A stretch of 64,000 nt of DNA from Nonomuraea gerenzanensis (GTDB lineage: Bacteria; Actinomycetota; Actinomycetes; Streptosporangiales; Streptosporangiaceae): NCBI RefSeq assembly GCF_020215645.1, contig NZ_CP084058.1:4340001-4404000 (forward strand), in the 5' to 3' direction. The notes below the pieces were generated by a model. That model saw only the letters and a list, made by a program, of their open reading frames with translations, searched no databases and was not told the origin of the DNA. Below, in pieces: positions 17,346 to 26,484 of this stretch. The first letter of the stretch is position 1; each line of letters begins with the position of its first letter. A program made the position numbers and the translations under genes.

Positions 17346-18689
17346 ATGGCGACACAAGGGGCAGCAAGGATAGATGTCGAGCTCGCCCTGCGGCAGGAGT
17401 CCGACCCGGTGCCCACCGGTCGTGCCGAACAGATCGCCGCGGTGCTTCCCCGAAGGGTGCTGTTCGCGACCTCGGCCAAGCCGCTGCCCGCAGGGGAGAG
17501 GCGGGTGCCGCAGAGCGAGTGGACCCTCACCTCCGCCTGGCCCTACCAGGGCCGCACCGCCACCGGCAGCGCCGCCGTCCACTACGCGGCAGGTCACGAC
17601 CGGCTCATCCGGCCGATGATCCTGGCCGACGGCTTCGGTCACGGGCCCAGCGACGTGCCGGGCCTGTGGCACCACCTGAACACGCCCTACCCGCCCCACC
17701 AGCATCGCCTCCTGGACCAGCTCCTGGCCCAGGGCATCGACGTGGTGCTGCTCGGCTTCGGCGCCCGGCACACGCACATCCAGGCCAACGCCGGCGTCGC
17801 GGCCACCTGCATCCGCCGCGCCATCAGCGAGCGCTCGGGCAACGCGCCGCTGATCGTCGGCGGCCTCGGCATGGGCGGGCTCGTCACCCGCTACGCGCTG
17901 GCCGAGATGGAGAACCGCCGCGAGGACCACCAGACCGGGACGTACCTGTCCTACGACACGCCGCACAACGGCGCCTGGATCCCCCTGATACTCCAGCAAC
18001 TGGCGTACTTCGCCCAGACCCTGTCCCCGACGGAACCCGGCCAGGCAGCCCTGATCGCCAGCCCCGCCGCCCAGCAGCTCCTGTGGGCGTGGGTCGACGG
18101 CGCCGGCTACTCGGGGCCCGTCGCCACCGCCAGCCCGCTGCGCACCGAGTTCCTGGAGGACCTGCGGCGCGTCGGCTGGTTCCCGGTCCGGCCGCGCAAG
18201 CTCGGCGTGTCCAACGGGGCCGCCGACGGCACCGGCAGGAACGTCCCACCCGACCACCTGGTGTTCGAGTGGAGCGAGCTGGGCGGCCTCGTCGGCGCCA
18301 CCGTGCGCACCCAGCCGGAGCGCGGCCTCAACAGGCACGTCGGCGGCATGCGGGCGGTGCCGATGTGGGCCGGCAAGAGCTACACCAGCGACGTCCCGCC
18401 CTTCGACGGCGTGCCCGGCGGCACGCTGCCCCTGTACGGCATGTTCGCCGATGACCTGGGGGCGCCCATCCCGGGCCGCTACAGATCGACCTGCTTCGTC
18501 CCCTCGGTGAGCGCCGTGGCCCTCCAGTACGACCCGCTGGAGTGGCCGATCGACCTCTACACCGACATCACGTCCCTGTCGCCCGAGCAGAGCCAGCTCG
18601 ACGACTACCACTGCGACTCGCACAACACCGAGCACGGCCAGGTGACCGGCGTACTCGCCGACTGGATCCTGGGACAGCTCGGCAAGTGA
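17346..18689 (+). CDS. Alpha/beta-hydrolase (lipase/PGAP1-like) lacking the catalytic serine
   Basis: A 447-residue protein resembling PGAP1-type lipases. Its nucleophile elbow reads VGGLGMGGLVTRYAL (from about residue 173), where active relatives have G-x-S-M-G-G, so the serine position is glycine. The codon is GGC, one base from AGC. The rest of the fold looks intact: MILADGFGHGPSD near the oxyanion region, YDTPHNGAW, and a C-terminal His in HNTEHGQVTGVL. There is no signal peptide. The ATG at 17346 has AAAGG six to ten bases upstream; an upstream GTG at 17310 is possible. It is probably a non-catalytic binding protein or uses a different nucleophile. P450 follows after 61 bases. Confidence 0.7.
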   Translation: MATQGAARIDVELALRQESDPVPTGRAEQIAAVLPRRVLFATSAKPLPAGERRVPQSEWTLTSAWPYQGRTATGSAAVHYAAGHDRLIRPMILADGFGHGPSDVPGLWHHLNTPYPPHQHRLLDQLLAQGIDVVLLGFGARHTHIQANAGVAATCIRRAISERSGNAPLIVGGLGMGGLVTRYALAEMENRREDHQTGTYLSYDTPHNGAWIPLILQQLAYFAQTLSPTEPGQAALIASPAAQQLLWAWVDGAGYSGPVATASPLRTEFLEDLRRVGWFPVRPRKLGVSNGAADGTGRNVPPDHLVFEWSELGGLVGATVRTQPERGLNRHVGGMRAVPMWAGKSYTSDVPPFDGVPGGTLPLYGMFADDLGAPIPGRYRSTCFVPSVSAVALQYDPLEWPIDLYTDITSLSPEQSQLDDYHCDSHNTEHGQVTGVLADWILGQLGK

Positions 18690-18750
18690 GCGGCGGCGCG
18701 GCGGGCCAGGCCCGGCCGCCCGCCGCCCGACCCCTCCTGGAGCCACACGC

Positions 18751-19992
18751 ATGCTGAACGAGATGTTGCCCGGCTACGAAGGGCTGGTCGCCGACCCCTA
18801 CCCGGCCTACGCCGACCTGCGGGCGTCCGGCGCTCCCCGCCTGGTGACCATGCGCGGCGGCCTGTACGGGCGGCTCGTGACCCGCTACGACGACGCCCGC
18901 GCCGCCCTGGCCGACCCGCGGCTGAGCAAGGACCCGCGCCACGCGCCCGCCGACTGGCAGGAGGCGGGGCGCGGGCGGCCGCTGGAGGACCGGTCGGGGC
19001 TGGGCACCCACCTGCTCACCACCGACCCGCCCGAGCACACCCGGCTGCGGCGCGTGGTGTCCGGCTTCTTCACGCCGCGCCGGCTGGCGCTGCTGCGGCC
19101 GGGGATCGAGGCCCGTGCCCGCGCGCTCGCCGCCGGGCTGCCGCCGGGGGCTGAGGCCGGTGCCCGCGCGCTCGCCGCCGGGCCGCCGTCAGGGGCCGAG
19201 CTGGTGCGTGACTTCGCCTCGCCGCTGCAGTCCTGGGTGATCTGCGAGGTGCTGGGGGTGCCCGAGGCCGACCGTACGGACTTCCAGCGGTGGACGGCGG
19301 CGGTGGTGTCGTCGCAGCCGGACGCGCCGGACGCCCGGCCCGCGGCGCTGCGGGAGCTGGCCGCGTACGTGCGCGGGCTGGTCGAGGGCAAGCGGCGGGA
19401 GCCGGGGGACGACGTGATCAGCGCCATGGTCACGGCGGCCGAGGACGGGGACCGGCTGGGCGGGGACGAGCTGCTGTCGATGATCTTCCTGCTGCTCGTG
19501 GCCGGGTACGAGACGACGGTCGGGCTCGTCGGGCTGGGCACGTACACGCTGCTGCGGCATCCCGGGGCGCTGGAGCTGCTGCGCGCCAGGCCCGAGCTGA
19601 TCGAGGCGGCCGTGGAGGAGCTGCTGCGGCTCGACAGCCCGGTGGAGCTGGCCACCTGGCGCTTCGCCCGGGAGCCTGTGGAGATCGGCGGCGAGCTGCT
19701 GCCGGCCGGGGAGCCCATCCTCGTGGCGATCGCCGCGGCCAACCGCGACCCGCGCCGCTTCGCCGACCCCGACCGGCTCGACCTCACCCGGCGGGACAAC
19801 GCCCATCTGAGCTTCGGCCATGGGCCGCACTACTGCCTGGGGGCGCTGCTGGCCCGCCTCGTCGGGCGCGCCGCGCTGGCGGAGGTCGTCCGCCTGCCCG
19901 GCCTCGCCCTGGCCGTGCCGGCCGAGCGGCTGCGCTGGCGCGCCAGCCTCACGGTGCGCGGGCCGCTGGAGCTGCCTGTCACCCTCGGCTAG
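18751..19992 (+). CDS. Cytochrome P450
   Basis: A 413-residue class I bacterial P450 that would mono-oxygenate an unknown substrate using ferredoxin-supplied electrons. The I-helix is LLLVAGYETTVGL (about 245-257), the K-helix ExxR is EELLRLDSPV, and the haem-binding loop is FGHGPHYCLGALLAR with the axial Cys. The oxygen-activation acid/alcohol pair reads E-T, within the normal range. Residues 121-150 are a 15-residue tandem duplication (ARARALAAGLPPGAE / AGARALAAGPPSGAE) in a surface region between the B and C-D helices. It follows the pseudo-lipase on the same strand with a short gap and may be co-transcribed. No ferredoxin gene is adjacent. Confidence 0.93.
   Translation: MLNEMLPGYEGLVADPYPAYADLRASGAPRLVTMRGGLYGRLVTRYDDARAALADPRLSKDPRHAPADWQEAGRGRPLEDRSGLGTHLLTTDPPEHTRLRRVVSGFFTPRRLALLRPGIEARARALAAGLPPGAEAGARALAAGPPSGAELVRDFASPLQSWVICEVLGVPEADRTDFQRWTAAVVSSQPDAPDARPAALRELAAYVRGLVEGKRREPGDDVISAMVTAAEDGDRLGGDELLSMIFLLLVAGYETTVGLVGLGTYTLLRHPGALELLRARPELIEAAVEELLRLDSPVELATWRFAREPVEIGGELLPAGEPILVAIAAANRDPRRFADPDRLDLTRRDNAHLSFGHGPHYCLGALLARLVGRAALAEVVRLPGLALAVPAERLRWRASLTVRGPLELPVTLG
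19111..19200 (+). repeat. 45-bp in-frame tandem duplication within the P450 gene
   Basis: Copies at 19111-19155 and 19156-19200 differ at only a few bases. Each encodes 15 residues, so the duplication preserves the frame and is likely recent. Confidence 0.9.
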
Positions 19993-20025
19993 CGGGCAGC
20001 TGCCAGCGGCCTTCGGCGGGCGCGG

Positions 20026-21972
20026 CTAGAGGCCGCAGAGCTCGTCGAGGGACTGGGCGCCGGTCTTCTGGCTGTTGCGGGTGGGCGTCTGCGTGGGCGT
20101 GGCCGTGCGGGTCCTGGCGGGCGTGGAGGCGGTCACGCTGGGGGAGGCGCTGACGTTGGCCGTCTGCGCGCGGCGGGCGGGCCTGAGGGAGTCGTTGATG
20201 GCCTTCTTGGTGGCGGTACGGATCTTCGCCCAGTCGGGCCGGCCCGAGTAGAACTCCGGGGGCACGAACTGCAGGCTGGTGATCTTGGCGTCCTTGACCT
20301 TGACCGCCAGCTCCACCAGCGCCGGCAGCAGGCTCTGCGGGATGTTCGTCTGCGCCAGCCGCTTGGCCGCACCGGCGATCTTCTCGAACCTGGCGAGGAT
20401 CACCGCGGGGGTGGCCTGCTGGGCGAAGGCGCCGATGACGCAGCGCTGGCGGGACATGCGGGAGAAGTCGTCGCTGCCGACGCGGGAGCGGCCGTACCAC
20501 AGGGCCTGCTCGCCCGTGAGCTTCCGGTATCCCGCCTTGATGGTGCCGGCGGTGCCGTAGAGGCCGCCCCACTTGACGTCCTGGTCCACCCTGATCCTGA
20601 GGCCGCCGATGGCGTCCACGAGGTCGGCGAAGCCGTACATGTTCATCAGCATGTAGTAGTCGAGCTTGAGGCCGAGCGTGTAGCCGATGGCGTCCATGAG
20701 GGCCCGCGGGCCGCGGTTCTTGCCGCCCATGAGCTGCGGGTTGTCGTTGGCGTACTGCCAGACCTCGTTGAGCAGGCCGCCGTTGGGCAACTCGGCCATG
20801 AACCCGTTCGGGAACTGCTTGTGCAGCGGGGAGGAGGTCGGGAAGCGCACGTGCTGCAGGTTGCGGGGCAGGCTGAACAGCACGGTGGCGCCGGTCCTGA
20901 GGTCGACGCTGGCCACGTTCATGCTGTCGGTGCGCACGCCGGTCCTGTTGCCGGCCGCGTCGCCGCCGATCAGCAGGAAGTTGACGCGGTCCTTCCCGTT
21001 CCACGGGTCCTCGGGGTTGTGGGTGATCTGGGGGTCGCCCGGGTCGGGGGTCTCCTTGAAGATGGAGCCGACGGCGTCGCGGAAGGTCAGGACGTAGTTG
21101 GCGGTCAGCGCGAACGGCGACATGACCGACACGCACAAGACGCCCACCACGATGCCGGTGAGGATCTGGCCCTGCTGGTTCAGCCTGTTGGGGCCGAGCG
21201 CCACGTACGAGGTGGCCAGCACCGCGAACCACGCCAGGGCGAGCACCCCGGCGATGACGACCACCGTCATCATGTTGCCCCGGTCGGCCAGCCAGGCCGC
21301 GTTCGCCAGGTCCCCTGCCACGGTCAGGCCGAGGGCCAGCGCGATGAGCAGCAGCACCGCGTACACGCTGATCAGCACCAGCCCGGTACGGCGGTGCCCG
21401 GCCCGCAGGTGCGCGGCACCGGGCACGACGGCGGACAGCGCGGTCCAGCCGAGCACGGCCGCCGGGGTCAGCGGCTTGGCGAAGCGCGGGGCTCTCGAAC
21501 CGGAGCCGGGCTTGGCGGGACGGGAGGCGGGCTTGCCGGGGCGCGCGGAGGATTCACCGGGGCGCGCGGAGGATTTACCGGGGCGTGCGGAGGACTTGCC
21601 GGGGCGTGCGGGCCCGGGCTTGCCGGGGGCTGCGGAGGAGGGCTTGCCGGGGCGTGCGGACGAGGGCTTGCCGGAGCCGGCCGGCCGGCCTGCGGGCGCT
21701 CCGGCGACGAGCTTCCCAGGGGCGGCGGGTGGCTCGGCGGCCGGAGTGCCGGGAGCGGTCTTGCCGGGCCTGGCCGAACCGGAGGCGCCTGGCTTGCCTT
21801 CACCGGGAGCGCCTGACGTGCCGGAAACGGGTGTGCCGGGTTTGCCGGGGGCGGGTGCGCCCGCCGCGTCCTGCGCGGGGGCGCCGTTGGTGTCGGAAGC
21901 CGGGCGTGTTCGTCGCGAGGGGCGCCGTTTCCTGCCTTCCGGCGCGGTGTCTACCCCATCGCGATTGCTCAC
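20026..21972 (-). CDS. LytR-CpsA-Psr (LCP) family cell-wall glycopolymer ligase
   Basis: A 648-residue LCP enzyme that transfers lipid-linked wall polymers (teichoic acid or other glycopolymers) onto peptidoglycan at the outer membrane face. A long disordered cytoplasmic N terminus (1-170) is rich in repeated G-K-P-G and S-S-A-R-P-G-K units. Four membrane helices follow (about 175-300), then the LCP catalytic domain (about 320-520) with NFLLIGGDAAGNRTGVRTDS, the Arg/Asp pattern SVDLRTGATVLFSLPRN and YGRSRVGSDDFSRMSRQR. A Thr/Ser-rich tail ends the protein. GTG start with AGGAG seven bases upstream. The four-helix anchor is larger than the usual single helix. Confidence 0.9.
   Translation of the reverse strand: MSNRDGVDTAPEGRKRRPSRRTRPASDTNGAPAQDAAGAPAPGKPGTPVSGTSGAPGEGKPGASGSARPGKTAPGTPAAEPPAAPGKLVAGAPAGRPAGSGKPSSARPGKPSSAAPGKPGPARPGKSSARPGKSSARPGESSARPGKPASRPAKPGSGSRAPRFAKPLTPAAVLGWTALSAVVPGAAHLRAGHRRTGLVLISVYAVLLLIALALGLTVAGDLANAAWLADRGNMMTVVVIAGVLALAWFAVLATSYVALGPNRLNQQGQILTGIVVGVLCVSVMSPFALTANYVLTFRDAVGSIFKETPDPGDPQITHNPEDPWNGKDRVNFLLIGGDAAGNRTGVRTDSMNVASVDLRTGATVLFSLPRNLQHVRFPTSSPLHKQFPNGFMAELPNGGLLNEVWQYANDNPQLMGGKNRGPRALMDAIGYTLGLKLDYYMLMNMYGFADLVDAIGGLRIRVDQDVKWGGLYGTAGTIKAGYRKLTGEQALWYGRSRVGSDDFSRMSRQRCVIGAFAQQATPAVILARFEKIAGAAKRLAQTNIPQSLLPALVELAVKVKDAKITSLQFVPPEFYSGRPDWAKIRTATKKAINDSLRPARRAQTANVSASPSVTASTPARTRTATPTQTPTRNSQKTGAQSLDELCGL
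21511..21680 (-). repeat. 21-24-bp tandem repeats in the LCP N-terminal region
   Basis: About seven units related to TTGCCGGGGCGTGCGGAGGAC (plus-strand reading) encode S-S-A-R-P-G-K variants. Units of 21 and 24 bp are interleaved and all keep the frame. Confidence 0.8.
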
Positions 21973-22106
21973 ACCTGGCTCCTTACACGCCTACCAGGCA
22001 AAACCCACGTTTTGCCCCCCGATCGGCACAAGATTGCCAGGATTCTAGTCCCCATACCTGGACAACAGAGACATGTGCCCAACCTGAGATGAATGCCACG
22101 GGTCCA

Positions 22107-23498
22107 TCAGGAGACCGTTGAAGAGGGCGCCAGCCACGTGTTGCACTGGTACGCCTTGTTCCTCTCCCACCCCTGGCGGAACCACCTGCCGCTGTTGACC
22201 GGCTTGCCGTGGTCGCGCGGATAGCCCGGATGGTCGCCCACCTGACTGAAGAACCAGAACAGCCGGCCACGGCTGGCCGTGTTGACCGGGTACGTCGCCG
22301 CCACCGACCGCATCCACATCGCGCCGAAGCAGTTGGCCTGCAACTCCAGCCGCCGGCTGAGCGCGAGCTTACCGCTCTGGCTGGAGGAGTCGAGCGTCGC
22401 CGACCACCAGGAGTTCATCAGGCCCGTGAGGTTCTGCACGTGGTGGCCGTACTCGTGGGCCATCATGCCGATGATGCCGCCGTGCCAGGTGATGATCTGG
22501 CCGTAGCCGGCGGCGTTGCCGCGGCCCCTGGCCATGGCCGAGGTGGAGGCGTAGATGGTGTTGTTGCGCGGGCAGTAGTACGGCACCGTGCTGCCCGGCG
22601 ACGGGTAGTCGCCGCAGGCGCCCCTGCCGCCCTGGGCGGCGATGGCGTACCTGGGCGGGCTGAAGTCGAAGCCCTGCTTCTCCAGCACCGGCTTCCAGGC
22701 CCGGTCCATGCACTTGCCGGTCTTGACGATCAGCGCCTTGAGCTGGCTGTGGTTGAAGATGCTGGCGTTGCCGGCCGGGCAGTTCAGCCTCGGCAGCACC
22801 CCGGCCCGGTAGACGCTGTTGTTCTTCAGGCTCGTGTTGACCTGGACCTGGGCGGGCGGCGTCACGTCGGTGGACGGCTCCTCGGTCGGGGTCGGCTCCT
22901 GGCTGCGCGACGGGGTGGGCTCCTCGTCCTCGGTGGGCCTGGCCGAGGGGTCGGTGGACGGCTCCTCCGACGGCTCGTACGTCGGGACCGCCACCGGCGT
23001 CGAGGTGTCGGAGCTGGACGAGGCCGACAACATCACCGCCCCGATGACGATCAGCACGAACAGCGCCGCCAGCGAGCCGAACACGGCCCCGAGCACGCCG
23101 AGCGCGCCCATCCCCGACTTCCTGGGCGGCGGCGGGCGGTGCCACTGCTGCGGCGGCATGGGCGGCGGCATCGGCGGCGGCGGGGGAGGAGGCGGCGCCT
23201 GCCGGTACGGCTGCTGCGCGTACTGCTGGCCGTACTGCTGCCCGCCGTAGGGCTGCTGCCCGTACGGCGGCGGCGGGTACGGCGGCTGCCCCTGCGGCTG
23301 GGTCGGCTGCTGCTGGTACGGATTCCCCTGGGGCGGCGCTGAAGGCGGCGGGGGCGGCGGGGGAGGGGGCGGCGGCGGGTAGGCTCCGCCCTGCGGCTGC
23401 GGCTGCCGGTATCCCGGCGGCGGCCACGGCAACGAGGGGGGCCGCTGAGGCTGTCCTGGCCCTTGTGGCGGGGGTGGATATTGCCCGTTCCCTGTCAC
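22107..23498 (-). CDS. Membrane-anchored neutral zinc metallopeptidase (YpfJ-like)
   Basis: A 463-residue protein. The cytoplasmic N terminus (1-130) is Pro/Gln/Tyr/Gly-rich low-complexity sequence with long proline runs. One membrane helix lies at about residues 140-170 (LGAVFGSLAALFVLIVIGAV), then an acidic Ser/Thr/Pro linker with repeated PTEEPSTD-like text, then a secreted metallopeptidase domain. The zinc site is MAHEYGHHVQN (HExxH). The GTG at 23498 was chosen because GGGGAG sits seven bases upstream; longer frames have no ribosome site. Pfam-type assignment is the putative neutral zinc metallopeptidase family. Substrate unknown; an envelope role is likely. It is followed, same strand, by the LCP gene. 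Confidence 0.85.
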   Translation of the reverse strand: MTGNGQYPPPPQGPGQPQRPPSLPWPPPGYRQPQPQGGAYPPPPPPPPPPPPSAPPQGNPYQQQPTQPQGQPPYPPPPYGQQPYGGQQYGQQYAQQPYRQAPPPPPPPPMPPPMPPQQWHRPPPPRKSGMGALGVLGAVFGSLAALFVLIVIGAVMLSASSSSDTSTPVAVPTYEPSEEPSTDPSARPTEDEEPTPSRSQEPTPTEEPSTDVTPPAQVQVNTSLKNNSVYRAGVLPRLNCPAGNASIFNHSQLKALIVKTGKCMDRAWKPVLEKQGFDFSPPRYAIAAQGGRGACGDYPSPGSTVPYYCPRNNTIYASTSAMARGRGNAAGYGQIITWHGGIIGMMAHEYGHHVQNLTGLMNSWWSATLDSSSQSGKLALSRRLELQANCFGAMWMRSVAATYPVNTASRGRLFWFFSQVGDHPGYPRDHGKPVNSGRWFRQGWERNKAYQCNTWLAPSSTVS

Positions 23499-23700
23499 CG
23501 TGTCTCCCCGTTTGCCCCGTCGTCCGAAATGCAGGCATTCGCCGTGCGACCTGTCGGACCCTTGCCAAATTTGGGGCAAAAGCATACTGATTTATCACCC
23601 GTCACGGATGTAGCAGTGCTCGGTTACAGTCCGAAATCATTCGAGGTGATCTCCGCTATCTCCCGGTCCGGGCGGCGGGCGTTGTCCTAGCTTCATGTGC

Positions 23701-24570
23701 ATGAATCTCCAGCAGCTCCGCTATGTGGTCGCGACTGCGGAGCACCGCACCATGACCGACGCGGCCAGGTCGCTCTACATCGCGCAGCCTGCGCTTTCCC
23801 GCGCGATCCGCGATCTCGAGCGCGAGCTCGGCATGACGTTGTTCGCCCGTTCCGGACGCGGGGTGGTCGTCACCGCGCAGGGACGCCGGGTGGTCAAGCT
23901 GGCGAGGGAGGCACTCGACGCGGTTCACGAGATCGAGGGCCTGGCCAACCAGACGACACCCACCGACGCGGAGCTCCGCATCGCGTCCACCCCCAGCCTC
24001 GAACCCGGTCTCGCTGGGCGGCTGCTGCCCGCCTACGCGGCCGAGCATCCAGGCGTACGCGTGCACATCGTGCGCTGCGACGGCAGAGACGGCGTCGTCA
24101 GCGCCATCAGGGACCAGCGGGCCGACCTCGGCCTCACGGACCTGCCCGTGCCGACCGATCTCATCACCCACCCCCTCGAACGCCAGGAGATCGTCCTGAT
24201 CTCCCCGCCCGGGCTCGACCTGCCGAACCCGGTCCCGATGGGCAAGCTGCACGGCATGCGCCTGGCGCTGCCCGCGCGCGGCAGTATGCGGCGCAGGGAG
24301 CTCGACGCGATGTTCGGCAAGTACGCGGTCACCCCGGTGGTCGTGCTCGAGACCGACGAACGCAACGGCTGGCTCAACGCCGTCCGCGCAGGGCAGGCGT
24401 CGCTGCTGTGGTACCGCGGCATGGCCGAGCAGGCCGGGCGCGCGGGCCTGGTGGTGCGCTCGCTCGAACCCGCGGTGCGACGCGTCATCGCCGTCGTGCA
24501 CGCCCGCCGCCGGCTGCCGCTGATCGCCCAGGACTTCCTGGCCACAGCGGAGAAGGGAACCGCCGCCTGA
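23701..24570 (+). CDS. LysR-family transcriptional regulator
   Basis: A 289-residue LysR protein. The winged helix lies at residues 1-60 (MNLQQLRYVVATAEHRTMTD then AARSLYIAQPALSRAIRDLE) and the periplasmic-binding-like effector domain at about 90-285. An ATG two codons upstream (23695) is an alternative start; neither has a clear ribosome site. The gene diverges from the zinc metallopeptidase across about 200 bases, the usual arrangement for a LysR regulator and its target, but its ligand is unknown. The next gene on the right is more than 500 bases away. Confidence 0.88.
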   Translation: MNLQQLRYVVATAEHRTMTDAARSLYIAQPALSRAIRDLERELGMTLFARSGRGVVVTAQGRRVVKLAREALDAVHEIEGLANQTTPTDAELRIASTPSLEPGLAGRLLPAYAAEHPGVRVHIVRCDGRDGVVSAIRDQRADLGLTDLPVPTDLITHPLERQEIVLISPPGLDLPNPVPMGKLHGMRLALPARGSMRRRELDAMFGKYAVTPVVVLETDERNGWLNAVRAGQASLLWYRGMAEQAGRAGLVVRSLEPAVRRVIAVVHARRRLPLIAQDFLATAEKGTAA

Positions 24571-25137
24571 CGTCTTCGGGAACGATCCATTTCCCGTCTC
24601 GCCGCGCCTGACGGAGCACGAGACGGCAGCAGCCACGTGGGGCCCGGCATCGGCGCCGCGCCCCTGATGGCCGCCGGGACGACCCCTCCGTCCTAGCCCG
24701 AGCTGCGCAACACCTCCCTGGATCCCGCCGGCGTGCCCCTGCCTGACACGCCGTCCGGCCCGGCCGCCACACCCGCGGGTGTGACCCTGGCGATGAGTGT
24801 CCTGGCGCCGTCGCGTACGACGCGGTGCGGCGCCCCTGTCAGGTCGCGCTGCGGCAGCCGGCCGGCGCTCTCCAGCACCGTCAGCCGGCCGGTGATCTCA
24901 AGCACCAGCAGCCGGCCGCGCCGGTCGGAGGCGATCACTGTCATGGCGCTCCGCGGGGCGGCACCCGTTCCCCAGCCTGATCCGGCCGCGGCGCGGACCG
25001 GACCCGCCGCGAGGGCGGCGGCCGGGACGACGCGGCCGTGAGGCCGGGTGCGCACTGGACGCATGTCCCGTGCGTAACACGGCGGGCGCCCGGTGACCAG
25101 AGTCCCGTCCCCAAGGTGACAGGAATGGTCTAGCTGG
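24571..25137. other. 567-bp gap with no well-supported gene
   Basis: Between the LysR stop and the kinase stop. The only candidate is an 83-codon leftward frame (24693-24944), listed separately. I see no tRNA, no mobile-element end and no strong hairpin. Codon statistics on either strand are not clearly coding. Confidence 0.4.
24693..24944 (-). CDS. Doubtful hypothetical protein (83 residues)
   Basis: Reads MTVIASDRRGRLLVLEITGR with an internal near-repeat (LLVLEITGRLTVLESAGRLP). No domain is recognised and no ribosome site is clear. It may be a decayed gene or a chance frame; it is recorded because nothing else explains the interval. Confidence 0.2.
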   Translation of the reverse strand: MTVIASDRRGRLLVLEITGRLTVLESAGRLPQRDLTGAPHRVVRDGARTLIARVTPAGVAAGPDGVSGRGTPAGSREVLRSSG

Positions 25138-26484
25138 TCACCCCGCCACGGGCAGCCGGACGACGGCCCGCAGGCCAGGCTCCGCGTCCTCCAGGACCAC
25201 CGTGCCCCCGTGCGCCCGCACGGTCTCGCGGACGATGGCCAGCCCCAGGCCGGCGCCGCCCTCGTCCCTGCTGCGGCCGGAGTCCAGCCTGGTGAAGCGG
25301 TTGAAGACGCGCTCGCGGTCCTGCTCGGGGATGCCGGGCCCGTCGTCGGTGACGGTGAGCACGCCGTCGGCGGTCAGCGCCACCTCGACCTTGGAGGCGG
25401 TGTGCCGCACCGCGTTGTCCATCAGGTTCGTCAGCACCCGGCTCAGGTCCAGCGCGTCGCCGCGGACCACGACCGGGTCGCACACGGTCAGCCGCGCCTC
25501 GGCGTAGCGGTCCACCGTCTGCCGCACCACCTCGTCCAGATCGACCGGCTCGCGCCGCGCGGGCACGCCGCCGCGCTCGTCCAGCCTGGCCAGCGCGAGC
25601 AGGTCCTCGGCCAGCCGGGACAGCCGCATCGTGTCCTCCAGCACGCCCTCGGCCGTCTCCTGCCAGTGCTGGCCGTCAGGGTGCCCGAGCGCCACTTCGA
25701 GCTGCAGCCGGATGCTGGCCAGCGGGCTGCGCAGCTCGTGCGCGGCGTCGGAGACGAGCGCGCGCTGGCGCTGCTCTGCCTCCTCCAGGCGGGCCAGCAT
25801 GTCGTTCAGCGTGGTGGCCAGCGAGTGCACCTCGTCGCGCGACTGCGGCACCGGCAGCCGGCGCGACCTGGCGGTGTGGGTGATGTCGGCCGCGCCCCTG
25901 CGCAGCGCCGCGATCGGCCGCAGCGTGCGGCCGATCATCAGCCAGCTCGCCACCGCCAGCAGCACGACCAGCGCCGGCGTGCCGATCAGCAGCACCCGCC
26001 CGGACGTGACCAGGCTGGTCTGGATCTCGCTGATGGGCCGCGCCGCCACCACCGTCTGCCCGTGGTCCGCCCTGAGCACGACGACCCGCAGGAACCCCGG
26101 GATCGCGTACGGCCGGCCGTCCAGCAGCGTCGCCTGCCCGCTCCTCAGCACCCGCGACCTGGCCCGGGCGTCGAGCAGCGGCACCAGCCGGTCGGCGCCG
26201 TACGTGACGTGCGTGATCCGCCCCCGCGCGTCGATGACCTGCACGATCGTGCCGTCGTGCGTGCTGATCGGGCTGGTCAGCGTGCCCGCGTCGGCCGCCA
26301 CGCGCACCGCCTGGGCCTGCGCCCTGGTGGACTCGTCCACGGTGTCCATCAGCGCCCGCTCCAGCACGGTCACCAGCACCGTGGCCGACAGCGCCAGCGC
26401 CAGCGCGAGCACCGCGGCCGCAGCCGCCGTGAGCCGGAAGCGCAGGCCCTGCCGCCGCCACCAGACCAGCGGTGACTCAGCCAC
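25138..26484 (-). CDS. Sensor histidine kinase (OmpR-partner type)
   Basis: A 448-residue classical kinase. Membrane helix one is at about residues 18-40. An extracytoplasmic sensor follows (about 41-165), then helix two (about 170-192), a HAMP linker, and the DHp domain with phospho-His in VSDAAHELRSPLASIR (about residue 250). The ATPase domain has N box NLMDNAVRHTASKV and G boxes TDDGPGIPEQDRERVFNRF and GGAGLGLAI. Its GTG start overlaps the regulator's stop by eight bases, so it partners the OmpR-type regulator immediately upstream. The stimulus is unknown; the divergent target genes suggest an envelope signal. Confidence 0.93.
   Translation of the reverse strand: MAESPLVWWRRQGLRFRLTAAAAAVLALALALSATVLVTVLERALMDTVDESTRAQAQAVRVAADAGTLTSPISTHDGTIVQVIDARGRITHVTYGADRLVPLLDARARSRVLRSGQATLLDGRPYAIPGFLRVVVLRADHGQTVVAARPISEIQTSLVTSGRVLLIGTPALVVLLAVASWLMIGRTLRPIAALRRGAADITHTARSRRLPVPQSRDEVHSLATTLNDMLARLEEAEQRQRALVSDAAHELRSPLASIRLQLEVALGHPDGQHWQETAEGVLEDTMRLSRLAEDLLALARLDERGGVPARREPVDLDEVVRQTVDRYAEARLTVCDPVVVRGDALDLSRVLTNLMDNAVRHTASKVEVALTADGVLTVTDDGPGIPEQDRERVFNRFTRLDSGRSRDEGGAGLGLAIVRETVRAHGGTVVLEDAEPGLRAVVRLPVAG

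Noticed and set aside
23150..23450. G-rich strand tract suggestive of a G-quadruplex or repeat array
   Set aside because: Explained by the proline/glutamine/tyrosine-rich cytoplasmic region of the zinc metallopeptidase; no independent evidence of a regulatory role.
24733..25041. Plus-strand frame in the LysR-kinase gap
   Set aside because: Low-complexity Pro/Arg/Ser sequence without ribosome site; the opposite-strand frame is only slightly better and was kept as doubtful.
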